Shown here: positions 49,554 to 60,594 of the stretch, in pieces
Position numbering within the stretch: the stretch's first letter is position 1
Layout: the number at the start of each line of letters is the position of its first letter
Assembly: GCF_030272615.1 (NCBI RefSeq)
Contig: NC_081414.1
Location: 913,393,648-913,457,647, forward strand
Length of the DNA stretch: 64,000 nucleotides
Source: Cryptomeria japonica
Taxonomy: Eukaryota > Streptophyta > Pinopsida > Cupressales > Cupressaceae
Direction: 5' to 3'
The notes under the pieces: model-generated
What the model saw: the letters and a program-made list of their open reading frames with translations, nothing else
Databases searched by the model: none
Told to the model about the DNA's origin: nothing
Program-made: the position numbers and the translations under genes

Positions 49554-50770
49554 TCTAGCATTCTAAATTGTATCTACATACAATTTCATCCTCGCCTAGA
49601 CATCACTTTGGTTCCTTGACATTTGATGCTTGATCTCTATCCTGTTTTTGCTCACACCACCTATCAATCTCACATTTTCATCACCTTCATTGTCCCTCCC
49701 TCATTCTAGTGTCTTGATTCTTAGGACTAGGGCATTGGGTATCTTGGTCCTACCTCATGACCAAGGCATTGGATGCCCTGGTCCTATCTTAGTACCAAGG
49801 CATGGTACACCCTACTCCTCCTAATCAGGACCCATTTTTGATCCCCATAACGGTCACTTCTAGCTGGAATATCTGACCCCGTTTGGACCTACTCCGAAAT
49901 TTAACTAATTTTTGGGTATTCAAGTATAAAAGGAGGTATGCCTCTCTCATTTCAAACCTAACAAATCTGCCTAAAGGTCTCAATTACACTCTAGCAAATT
50001 CAAGTGAGCAAGCAATCAATCATTCATCAAACATTGGAGTAGAAGTAAAGTCAAGTTTGTGCATTCAAGATGGCATTCATGATCAATGTTATTTGAAGGT
50101 GTTTTACTATACATCCTAATTTCCTTGCATGAGGATCAAACACAACTTTATCAATGTATATTTCATTTTATCAACACTTTTGTTTCAAAAAACTCTTTCC
50201 CTCAAAAGGAAAGATTTTTGTGGCAATTTCCATTTCAATTCATATTTCAATTTCAAGGTTAATTCCAAAACTGAGGTTTGACGTAAGGAAAATCCATATC
50301 CCAAACATATTTCCCTCTCTTTAAATGTGTAGGAAATAGGTGCATGAGTTGTACTCAAGAATTTCGACAGAGTTGACAGTGATGAACAAAAGAAAATTTG
50401 GAGGACCAGGGCGAATCTATACTACCTGGTCCTAAACAATCAGGTTGAAATTTTGGGAATAGGTTCTAAACATATCTTTTGCCTAGATCTCAATTTGTGG
50501 CTCAGTGAGGTTTCTATAGTAGTTTATTTTTGACAGTCGACTTCAATTATCCATACTTTTACCCTAATTTCACAACTATCATCAAATTTTCAACTAAGAA
50601 AGAGGATTACCAATTCCCACCAATGAATCCAATTAAAATTTTAACCCTTTCCTTATTTAGATTATGGATAGATGTATTGGGTTCACTCCTCTTTCAATGT
50701 AATGGGCAAATTTGGTTTATTAGTGGTTTTATTATCTTAAACCCTAATTCCTAATTTTCCACCCATTATA
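49554..50770 (+). repeat. 3' LTR of the gag-protease element
   Basis: Partner of 42449-43648. ATAAG follows at 50771. The terminal dinucleotides have decayed, so the last few bases are uncertain. Confidence 0.72.
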
Positions 50771-50775
50771 ATAAG

Positions 50776-51269
50776 ACATTAAATTTAATTTATTTTGATC
50801 ATCTTTCATATACACAAGTTTCTTTCAAGCACTCAATTCCTTCATTCCAGAGAAGACTTGAGTACAAGGAGCATCAAGCAACAACAAGGTATCTTCATGT
50901 TTTGATGATGGATTTTGTTACGATTATTATGTTAATTCTTCAACACTTTGAAGAATTATCTAAAGAGCATTGTATCCTCAATCAAAGGTATAATAATTTC
51001 CTTTCAGAACTTTAATTCAACATTTGATTTCAGATTTAGCCTCTACCCTACCAAGGGTAAGCTATATTTTCTAATCAATTATAGCTATAGTGGAGGTTAA
51101 CACCTTCCAAGTGTTTAATTTAGGAAAGTCCCTATACAACCCAATACCATTTTCCTCTTCTTTTGTGAATTCATAGGATCAAAGAAAAAATCTAGACTCA
51201 GTTTGTAGGTACATGAGTGCAGTGCAATTAGAGATAGAGGCTACTAGACCATATTCAATAGAAAAGTGA
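50776..51269. other. AT-rich spacer, nothing recognised
   Basis: About 500 bp between two LTR elements, without reading frames or repeats of note. Confidence 0.5.
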
Positions 51270-52127
51270 TGTAGTACAGGGGTTCATGATATCCAAACAC
51301 TCACAAAACACCAATTCCTCAATACCCAAAACACCCCAAGGTGGTTTTCTCTCACAATCCTTCTTTTCTTCTAGTAGCCCTCCAAAATGGGTTTTTGGAA
51401 CATAACTTTTTGGATACCCATTTGGGTTTTATACTCAAAACGCAATGAAAATAGATGAGACCAGTCAAAATGGAAAGTTTATTCAATCCCATATCCAACC
51501 ATACCACTTTCAATGTATAGAACATTCATACAAATTCATACTATTCCCTGCAACATGACTGTTACCTAAAAAATCTGGAAGTAGCAATCATTAAAATAAT
51601 CATAAATGTCATAATATTTAATGAAAAAATACCAAACCAAATGCATCTGGAAGGTGATTCAATCCTCTATCATATCCAATAAATTTTAGATCATTAAATG
51701 CATGGTAAAGTCCATACAAAACCAAATAACAGACATATTTTATGTAAAAACATTGTTTGGGGATGCAAACTTTGTATTTGCTTCATTCCATTGCTTCCCA
51801 AAACTTTCCCAACTTGGGATCCATGTTTACAAGGAAAATTTATGCTATTAAAACCACATTTCAACTATCCAACCAACTTCCACATAAATTTTCAAATGGT
51901 GACCTTTCATATTCCCAATTTATGCATTTTTACAAGAAGACAATTTTGGAGGAATTGACAATTTTTTGAGAAAAATGAGCTCATAATCACCTAATAACCT
52001 ATTGAATGACTCAAACATGTTAAATATGGTCTAAATTAACTTATTACATGACCCAAATACCATGTAAATAAAATATTTACAAAATGGCCTCATGGAGGCA
52101 TAAAGTCGGCTAGGTGCTCTTGCACCA
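51270..52127 (-). repeat. 3' LTR of the compact element
   Basis: 858 bp. It shares AACACCCCAAGGTGGTTTTC, CCCTCCAAAATGGGTTTTTG and the terminal TGCACCA with 53160-54355. Confidence 0.85.
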
Positions 52128-52189
52128 AACTCCCGGAGAAAAGAAAATTCAAGTCCTCTTGAATGCAAATCTGCTCCTTCTTCTTGGTC

Positions 52190-53000
52190 TTCTAATTCTT
52201 TTGCAACTTTTCCTTTATCTGTGCAACTCTTCCTGGGTCTTTCTTCCTCTTCTTCTTCTTACACCATCTCCTATCCATCATTTTCTTAGCTTCCAGATTG
52301 CAAAACTCTATTTCTTGTGTATATGCGTCAATATCATCATCTATGTCTCCATCCTCATACCTTGTATGCACTTCTCCTTGTTCTTTATAACCTGCACATA
52401 CATAATGAAATGAAAAATTAGAAATAAAATATTTAAACCTTGAGGTCTCATTCTTGTCTCCTTGCACCATACACTCCACTTCAACCTTATCCTCTAAGGG
52501 CCTGCTTTGGTGAACAACATCTTCCAACTCTTCCATCATAGTAGTTAATTATTTAGGAATTTCATAAACAAAGTGGTATTCCTCTTCTTCCAAATATTCC
52601 ATCCCCTTCCAAATGATTTGATCAATCTCTTCTTGCCACGCTTCAGGACTGCATTCAATTTGTTCTACTGCTGCAACTTCCTTTTCCACAACTATTCTTT
52701 TCCTTCTCTCCTGAACAATCTTCTTACTAGGCCATAATACCTTCTTTTTTATTTGTAAATGCCATCTTTGCATTTCAAGTTCTATTCTTTTTTCCAACTC
52801 CTCCATATCATTTCTTTTTTGTTCCATGATTTGCTTCAATTCTTTAATCTCTTGCTCAATCTCCATTTGCTTTGCCTTCTCTTTTTCCATCTTTCTCTCT
52901 TTTTCCTCTTGTTTCCTCTTTTGTTTATTCTCTGGTGAACCCTCAACCTACAAATACCTCCTTAAAAAATCCATCTCTCTTCAAGAACTTCTCTTTCATC
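52190..53000 (-). pseudogene. Coiled-coil ORF of the compact LTR element
   Basis: Minus-strand coding sequence in two adjoining pieces. The first is almost entirely Glu, Lys, Gln and Met (IEQEIKELKQIMEQKRND, MEELEKRIELEMQRW), a strong long coiled coil, then WPSKKIVQERRKR and an acidic end. The second is acidic (YEDGDIDDDIDAY) and ends with a basic KKKKRKKDPGR stretch. A coiled coil plus basic tail would fit a minimal gag-like, self-assembling RNA binder, but there is no zinc knuckle, so this is only a suggestion. I do not recognise the family. Confidence 0.55.
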
Positions 53001-53145
53001 TTTCTTCTCTTTGTCTTCGTGACACCTCACATAGGTTTCCTCACTTCTTCACCACCTAGTCTCTTGGCATCCAAGTTCTCTCTTCAACCCGCAAAAGACA
53101 AACACAAAACTCTAATACTTCTTCACTTGCCTAGATATTTGGGCT

Positions 53146-53159
53146 CTGATACTAATTTA
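53146..53159 (-). other. Primer binding site of the compact element
   Basis: On the minus strand TTAGTATCAGAGCCC follows the 5' LTR within a few bases, matching the initiator-Met site TGGTATCAGAGC with a small change. Confidence 0.75.
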
Positions 53160-54355
53160 TGTAGTATAGGGGTTCACAAAATCCAAACACTCACAAAACA
53201 CCAATTCCTTAATACCTAAAACACCCCAAGGTGGTTTTCTCTCAAAATCCTTCTTTTCTTCTAGTAGCCCTCCAAAATGGGTTTTTGGAACATAACTTTC
53301 TGTACAAACAAGTTCAGATAAAGATAAAGATATTTTTGAGTACCCATTTTGCCATATCTTAACATATAATTTTTTCGTCTAGGGTTAATTTGGAACACAA
53401 GGCTCAAATATTGATTGCTAATTTTTCTACAAGACCTAATTAGGGTAGGAAACCATGATTTTTGATCTTAAATTTTGATGCAAAATCAATCTAGAGGATC
53501 CAAGACTATTTTTGGATACCCATTTGGGATTTATGCAACATATATCAAAATTAGAGCAAGTGTTTTTGTAACACAAAGGCCTAAAATTGACTGGTAATCT
53601 ACATTAGGCTCATTCACCAAGGGTTTTCAAACCCTGTCTTAGTAAAATGCCTCTAAAATACTCAAAACTCAATGAAAATGGATGAGGCAAGTCACAAGAG
53701 AAATTTTATTCAATCCCCTATCCAACCATATCACTTTCAAAGAATAGAACATTCGTACAAATTCATACTATTCACTGCAACATGACTATTACTCGAAAAT
53801 CTGGAAGTGGCAGTCATTAAAACTATCATAAATTTCATAATACTTAATAAAAAACTACCAAAATGATTGCATCTGGAAGGTGATTCAATCCTCTTTCATA
53901 TCCAATAATTTTTAGATTATTAAATGCAAGGTAAAGTCCATACAAAGCCAAATAACAGACAGATTTTCTAGAAAAAACATTGTTTGGGCATGCAAACTTT
54001 GTATTTTCTTCATTCCATTCCTTCCCAAAAAATTCCCAATTTGGGATCCATGTTTACAAGGAATATTTATGCTATTACAACAAAATTTCAACTGTCCAAC
54101 CAATTTCCACACGACTTTTCAAATGATGACCTTTCATATTTCCAATTTTTTGCATTTTTACAACAAGACAATTTTGCAAGAATTGACAATATTTTGACAA
54201 AAATGAACTCATAATCACCTACTAACCTATTGATTGACTCAAAAATATTAAATATAGTCTAAATGATCTTATGAAATTACCCAAACACCATGTAACAAAA
54301 ATATTTACAAAATGACCTCATGGAGGCATAAAGTCCACTAGGTACTCCTGCACCA
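53160..54355 (-). repeat. 5' LTR of the compact element
   Basis: 1196 bp. It is longer than its partner by a segment at about 53,310-53,640. Confidence 0.85.
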
Positions 54356-54472
54356 AAAAGGCATGGTCTAGGGCACCTAACACCCTAGTCCACTTGTTCT
54401 AAGGTGCCTAGTGCCATAGTGTTGGTAATTTGACCTAAAATTTGATAGGAAGACAATTTGGAGGTTCCTAAG

Positions 54473-55948
54473 TGATAACTTAATGATGAACGAATAGTAC
54501 CAAACTGGTACTGAGAGGGGGGTGAATCAGTACAAACAAAAACTCAACCTTAAACCGGTTTGTCAACTAACACTTATGCACTGACAGAAAAATGGCAGCA
54601 CCAGTCCTTCAATAGAGTTCAACCGGCAGAACCAAGTGTAACTAAGACAAGCAAAGACCGGTTGACACTTATCTTCTCATATAATCTAACTCTTCATTCC
54701 CATTTCACTCTAATGCATGAACAGGCAATCTACCATCAAAGATGTACATATTACAGCAAGATCAACAAGCATCACCACTTAATCAGAAAACAATCATAAC
54801 ATCACACATGACACACATATTTTTCATGTGGAAACCCAACTGGGAAAAACCATGGTGGGGATGAATACCCACAAGCTTGTTTTTGAACACTTTGGAAGTC
54901 TACTCTGTTAGGAGTCTTGTCCGGTTAAAGACAGATACAATAGGTTCTGTTAGGAACCGATCCTGTTAGGGATCACCCGGTTAAGGGATGGCTACAACAC
55001 CCGGTTAAGGGTTAAACCTTGTTAAGGGTACCTTGTTAGAGGATTTCAAGAAATCAATAGCTAAAGGATATCAATGACTCAGTAGCTTCGAGTTACCTTG
55101 TTAGAGGATTTTCAACAAGCCAGTTAAGGCTACCCTGTTAGGTGATTTCACAACTGTTGAAGTAGTTAAAGATCAACAGGTATATCAATGATAATAGCAC
55201 TCAATGCCAATGCAGATCCCCTTAAGCTCCTCTTCACCTTCTACACTTACACTCTGCAGATATGACTTCTCTCCTCTGGTTTGGCAAGAATCACGTATCT
55301 CTTCTCTTAGATACACACACAAATTTTTCCAACAAACTCTGAAAGAATCACAACATCGACCTTATAGAAAACAGTTAGGTCAGAAGCATAAACCCTAAAC
55401 CCTAAACCTAATAGGTTAAGGAATTCAAATGGTTCATTCCTGACCGTTGATCATACTGTATTAAACGCAACAGTCTTGATCCAATCTCAAGACATTCTCC
55501 ATCATTCATTTTCCACCGATTTCATGGCGGCTAATAACCCATCACACGTTATCACCGTTTACAGACTTCGCACATTCCTGAGGTAGATAGGAACACTCTT
55601 CTTTATGCAAGATCCTTCACGCACACAAGGCTTACGTGGCAACACTATCTGTTCTTCGTTATCATGCTAATTTCATCACATAAAGATCACCGATTGAGTC
55701 ACACAGGCTTTAGATACTCCAACTGAAAATCTTGAAGTGGAAACTACCTACCAACCGGTAGTCATACAATGCTTCCATGTGTCGGTTCCCATGACTACAT
55801 GCCGGTTCACCTTGAACAAATATACCGCTTTACTTTGGCATATATACCGGTTCTCACATATGCCGGTTCTCTCTTCATATCACATATTGACATCAATGAC
55901 AACATACAATATCATTATGTCCTCATACCGGTTCACATAATGCCAACA
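54473..55948 (-). repeat. Solo LTR, SIRE-like family, with perfect target duplication
   Basis: Starts TGTTGGCATTATGTGAACCG on the minus strand and ends AAGTTATCA. CTAAG lies on both sides (54468-54472 and 55949-55953). It contains GATTCACCCCCCTCTCAGT near its end and the hairpin-capable module at 54825-54860. Repeated CCGGTT and GTTAAGG words lie at about 54,900-55,150. No internal element sequence is present. Confidence 0.85.
54900..55170 (-). repeat. Degenerate short-word repeat inside the solo LTR
   Basis: Variants of CCTGTTAGG, CCGGTTAAGG and CCTTGTTAGAGG recur about ten times at irregular spacing within 270 bp, unlike the other LTRs here. Confidence 0.7.
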
Positions 55949-55953
55949 CTAAG

Positions 55954-56649
55954 ATCAATTTTACACTTGTTTGCACATGGACACCTATTTGGACCATGCC
56001 ACCTAGCTATAGTGATCAACCATTCTGAGCTTTGCTTGTTGTCACAGTTTCCTCTTTGTACCTCATTTCTAGTTTTTTACCTCTTAGTTGACTTTTTGGT
56101 TTTGTATCTATCTGTTCATGTCGATTATTGCCAAATTTGTATCATTTAAAATAGTTCTTGAACTTTCACATCTAGATCATTATCCAATCATCAATAATCA
56201 AAAGAGAGCAATTAATTAAAGTGCCCAACTTTCCTCGGAGATTGAATTTGGGCCTAACTAGTTATTCTCCAATGAAATTGATAGGATTGGGTTTGATTCC
56301 TAGTTTGCATGTTTAGACTAGTGAATCCCATTTCCCTACATTTCATTCACAAAAGAGGGTGGGCATATACAAGATCACACCCCAAATTTTAGATAGAAAT
56401 AGTTAAGAAAGATAGAGATAACAACAACAACAACTTCTAGGTAGCAAGAGGAACACTAGTTGGGAGAGGTGGGCGATCTCGGTCATCTGATTTATCCCAT
56501 GCATGAGCGGGGTCTGGGATGGCGTTAGGAATGGACCACCCCTCATCAAATTTATCATCTTCAATTTCCTCATCCTTATCTTCATTCTGCAGCAGAGATC
56601 ACCAAGGCCAATTGAGAGAATCATATAGAAGAATCAAGTTTCAACCAAC
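55954..56649. other. Intergenic DNA, possibly the 3' part of the LINE remnant
   Basis: No gene on the plus strand. On the minus strand about 56,600-56,430 reads as acidic then Pro-rich sequence (NEDKDEEIEDDKFDEGW, PHAWDKSDD-like words), which may be the tail of the neighbouring LINE-like remnant. Confidence 0.35.
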
Positions 56650-57125
56650 CAACATCACTAATCAATGACCCCGCTACTCTGGATGGCTACCTAAAAGTGG
56701 CACCCCTAATAGGAGGCCAGGTTGATCGACATCTAGCCAAACCACTCCTATCACCATAATGGTAGCAAGAAGCCTAGGATTTGGGAGACTGTGAGCATCG
56801 AGCAGAGAAATTTCAACTCTGTTGACCGTGAGGTTGAGAATGCCTACAAGAGGCAGAATTGTTTGGGGGAACCTTAACAATAATACACATGGTAGTGCTC
56901 CAATGACCAAGTAGCAAAAATGGTAACATAACATTAGAGAAAATGGTAGCTTTAGCAAAAAGTAGAACATTTTTATCAACAAAGGAGCAAGAAAAAATTA
57001 CAGAATTCCTATCTTTCCACAAGGAAAATAGAATGTCCACCTTAAAAGCATGCCAAATTTGAGTATAGTTGAAAGGGATTTGAGGCCAATCCCCTAATAG
57101 AGCCATATTCCAAGAGAAATGCTCT
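56650..57125 (-). pseudogene. LINE-like remnant (linker before RNase H)
   Basis: The minus strand from 57106 encodes IWHAFKVDILFSLWKDRNSV, resembling the W-x-KWxxWKxRNxxxF linker between the zinc-binding region and RNase H in plant LINE polymerases, then further on VGWLKLD, resembling the start of RNase H. The rest is degraded, with stops and frame changes. Similarity is short, so the call is tentative. Confidence 0.35.
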
Positions 57126-57143
57126 AGCCAAAAGGGAAAAAAA

Positions 57144-57773
57144 TGTTAGTGTAGGTTTTTAATTTTCCTTATGCTAGGGAGTATTTTTTTTTTCCTACAC
57201 ATATTTTATTAAGCTTGCTTAGGTTATTAGGAGTGGTTAATATGAGGACACGTGGTGAAATACTTTAACTACACGTTTAACTCTCCACCTCACATAGATA
57301 GTTGAGTTACACACCCTCTTTTGGCTCGTTGTGCCACCTCTCATAACCACTATTTTGTCATTTCCTAAGTGGGTTATGGGGTAGTTGAGTTTCTCACCCT
57401 CTTTTGGCCTTATGTGCCAACTTTCTCAACTCCTTTCTTGTCTTCATGTAAGAAGGATATGCCACATGTTTTGACATTTACCAAGAAGGTAAAACCTCCC
57501 ACTTTTTATGGGGAATAGGAGTTAATGCACCTCTTGGATGTATATGCTATTTGTTTTTTTATATAATAAGCACTATACTCTCACCTTCACTAGTTCAGTG
57601 ATAGCTTAGTGAGTGTCTTCTAAAAATTCTTTTGTTGTCTCTATTTTTTTCTCGTATCAAATTTATCTTCATTCAACTAATTTGATCTTTGATCATATGT
57701 TTCTTGGAGTTGCATGTGATCTACGATCGACATCAGATCTTGGTGCAATTTAGGCTTCTTGCAAAATATGACA
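57144..57773 (+). repeat. 5' LTR of the second copia element
   Basis: About 630 bp from TGTTAGTGTAGG to ATATGACA. A TATA-like TTTATATAATAAG lies at about 57,556. The left end follows an A-rich run. The second LTR is outside the window, so ends rest on TG/CA and the primer site. Confidence 0.6.
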
Positions 57774-57785
57774 TGGTATGAGATC
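57774..57785 (+). other. Primer binding site of the second copia element
   Basis: TGGTATGAGATC right after the LTR end differs from the initiator-Met site TGGTATCAGAGC at only two positions. Confidence 0.65.
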
Positions 57786-57972
57786 TGTGTTGGTATATCT
57801 CATTGTTTTTTTGGTTTATTTTAGATATTTGAGACTATTAGATAGATAACATTTTCCTTAAAAACCAAGTATGTTCCTCTCCTCCATTCTTGCGTGACCT
57901 GGAGAATTAGAGCAATTTAAATTAAAATAACTTCTAGTTAAATCTGGTTTTATATGTATGTGTTCTTGTGAG

Positions 57973-59036
57973 TGTTGGCATTTTGGATATATTGATATGG
58001 TTTTGTCATTGATGTCAACACCTGTCATCACTTGTCAACACTTATCAACACTTGGAGATTTTGGTTATGTTCACCGACAAGTCAGATACTTATGCACAGT
58101 CACTGGTATTTGGTTCACCGATAGATTATATTGTTCACCGGCACTTGGAATGACTTGGAGACTACTTGGTTATGTCGAAGACATTATTCGATCACTTGGT
58201 TTTGGCGATTTGGTTATTTGTTTATTCAGGCTTGCATATTTCTTGTTACCGGCAAATAGGTCCAGGATATGCACCGACAAATATATCTATTCCAGATCGG
58301 CACGACATGTTATGGAGATGATTAATTATTATTGTAAATGCATTGAGTCGACATCATGCATCGGATATTGATTTATTTGTAATTGATTTTATTGTAATAT
58401 CTTTTAGTGAGCTGACCTATTCAAATTGGTCTTAGGTTATGGTATAAATGTAAGATCTCATTTGTGAGATTTGTGTGTGAATGCGAAAAGGATTGTAATA
58501 AGATATATGCGAAAATAAGAAGAGCTATACACGCAGACATCATTTGAAGGTTGAAGGAAGGTTTTTGTGAAAGCAATCATAACTAAACCGGTATTGAATC
58601 CAACATATGAAGATGCTATTTTTTGCAGTGCATTATCATTGGATTTAACCATCCAATTGTAGTCAGTGTGACTCTCATTTTGTGATTGAGCAGTGAGCTC
58701 TAGGCAGCTGGCCTTTCTGAATGTGCAGAATCCATATTGTACACACATACTATCTGCAGTAGTATCATTTGATTGTGGGTAAGGCTTCTCACCATGGTTT
58801 TTCCCCTTATAGGGTTTCCACGTACAGATATTTGTGTTATGTGTTGTGGATGTTATTGTCTTTCTATTTCATGCATTAATCTTTATCGGTACTGTAATTT
58901 ACTATTAAGACTGTCCACCGACATAAATTTTGGTTTATCGGTATTAAGCATTAAGTTTTGGTTAAGTTAATTTTGGTTGAATTTATTGGACAACTGATTC
59001 ACCCCCCCCCTCCTCGGTTGTCTCCGGGACCTAACA
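57973..59036 (+). repeat. Solo LTR with perfect target duplication GTGAG
   Basis: 1064 bp, TGTTGGCATTTTGG to GGACCTAACA. GTGAG flanks both ends (57968-57972 and 59037-59041). It carries CTGATTCACCCCCCCC near its end and the hairpin-capable module at 58791-58824. No primer site follows, so it is a true solo LTR sitting in the leader of the copia element. Confidence 0.9.
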
Positions 59037-59041
59037 GTGAG

Positions 59042-59864
59042 ATCTGGGTGATTGTAAATTTTTGGTAATATTGGAAGCTACATTAGCATTTAAAGAGTGT
59101 CGGGAAGGCTTGAGAAAGTCAAAAGTGACTTTTGTTTCACCAAAATCAGGGTTTGGAGGACACAGTAAAAAAATTAGAGCGAAATCTTTTTACTGGAGCT
59201 GTTATCATTTTGGCTTTAGAATTCCTATTTTCTCTCATTTTCAAGAAAATTGATTTTTTAGGTTTTCTTCACAGCATCGAAAAACTTTTGAGTTTCTGAT
59301 GTTGTTCCTAGAAAATTAGTACTTTTTGTAGAAATTGAGTTTGAATAGGGCATGAACCATTTTTCTAATTGGCAGATTAACAACCTCTCTTAAAAGTTGC
59401 ATAACTTTTGCTTCTGGTGTCGGATTTTTACAAACGAGTACTTGATGGAAAGATAGAAACGAGAACTTTCCATTCACATGGTTCTCATTGAAAAATTCTG
59501 CCCTTTTTATCAGATATTGCAGGTTGAATCATCTACATTTTTTCCCCTTCTATAGGTCATATCTTTCACCTCACAACTCTGTTTCTGAAAAAATGAATAG
59601 TTGTTGGAAAGGTATTGAGATAAATTGAGTAACTCAATAAGGATTTTTTTTTTCAGATCTTGTATCAAATTTATTTATGTTAAAACTTTCTATTTTTGGC
59701 TATTGGAGCCTTAAAAGTATTGTAATTTGATAAAAAGCCTTGTAAGCACACTAATTATTAAGTGCCAACCTTGTAATTTTTTTTTTTTTTTTTTGGGGGG
59801 GGTGTATCGTGTGTCTTCTTTCTTGCCCTTTTCCTAATTCTTTGCAATCTTCTTTTCTGCTATC
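59042..59864 (+). other. Leader (untranslated region) of the second copia element
   Basis: About 800 bp of AT-rich sequence between the solo LTR and gag. It ends in a T run followed by eight G (about 59,777-59,802). No gene. Confidence 0.5.
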
Positions 59865-60594
59865 ATGGATGCATCTACACTTCCTCTTTTAACACCATAA
59901 AATCATTTTGAATGAAAATCTAAGATGATAATATATCTGAAAAGACATGGATATCATCGTGTTACTATGGGACTTGAAACTGAACCTCAAGGTGATGCAT
60001 AAAAGATTAAATGGTTTAATAAATGTGATGAAGTTTTTGGTACTATGTGTATGTTAGTCTCTCCTGGCCTTCTTTTTCACATTGAATCTGCCACTACACC
60101 AAATGCAGTGTGGACCACTTTGGAAAACCTCTTTCGTAAGAAGGATGAGTTAAGAGGTCATCAGTTGGATAATGAACTCATAGGGTTGAATCCAACCAAT
60201 TTTCACACTATACAAGACTTCTTCACAAAATCCAAGTCAATAAGATTGTAGCTGGAACAATGTGGAACTGAGAAAGATGATAAGCAATTGATCTTGAGTA
60301 TTCTTTCTAAGTTTGGTCCTAACTATTCAATGTTTGTTTCTACATTCTATGCTACTAAATGTGCCCTAGGTACCACATTCAAAATGCCTTCTCTAGATGA
60401 TTTTGCTATAGATTTTAGTAGGGAGCAAGAAAAATGGGTTCAAATGGGTAAAATAAACCTTGTAAGTCACATGCCATAGCTATAAATCAAGGCACAAAAG
60501 AACAAAAATGGTCTAATAAGCAAGATAAGAAACAAAAGAACCAAGGAGAGAAGAAGAGAGATCAGAAATTTGCTACTTCAAAATTAGATAATCA
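59865..60594 (+). pseudogene. Copia gag (UBN2-type) remnant
   Basis: Reads plus strand from an ATG at 59865. Typical copia gag words follow: YLKRHGYHRVTMGLETEP, HIESATTPNAVWTTLENLF, RGHQLDNELIGLNP and QLILSILSKFGPNYSMFVST. It ends in a Lys-rich stretch where the next element begins. Broken in a few places. Confidence 0.8.

Larger units (their letters stand above)
42449..50770 (+). mobile_element. Tat-like gypsy element with gag-protease but no visible pol
   Basis: Direct repeats at 42449 to about 43,648 and 49554 to about 50,770 act as LTRs. The left one starts TGTAGCTTCGTAAATTGTAT, and AATGTGGGGGATAAA before the right one is a polypurine tract. ATAAG occurs just before the left LTR and at 50771-50775, a likely target duplication. 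Inside are a gag domain and a protease-like region on the plus strand, then about 1.4 kb of poorly conserved coding-like sequence, but no reverse transcriptase, RNase H or integrase of its own. A LINE is inserted at 45319. Broken in several places. The LTRs differ visibly, so it is fairly old. Confidence 0.75.
51270..54355 (-). mobile_element. Compact non-autonomous LTR element with a coiled-coil ORF only
   Basis: 3.1-kb element with LTRs 51270-52127 and 53160-54355 and only about 1.0 kb of internal DNA. Beside the 5' LTR on the minus strand lies TTAGTATCAGAGCCC, an initiator-Met-type primer site with slight change. LTRs start TGGTGCA and end TACTACA. The inside encodes Glu/Lys-rich coiled-coil sequence and no known retroelement domain. 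The LTRs differ in length by about 340 bp, probably a deletion in the 3' one. It cannot make its own reverse transcriptase. No clean target duplication was found. Confidence 0.72.
57144..60594 (+). mobile_element. Ty1/copia element, 5' part only
   Basis: LTR 57144-57773, a primer site, a leader and gag on the plus strand. The element is interrupted by a solo LTR (57973-59036) and cut at 60595 by another LTR element; its pol and 3' LTR are not in the window. It is a broken fossil. Confidence 0.7.
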
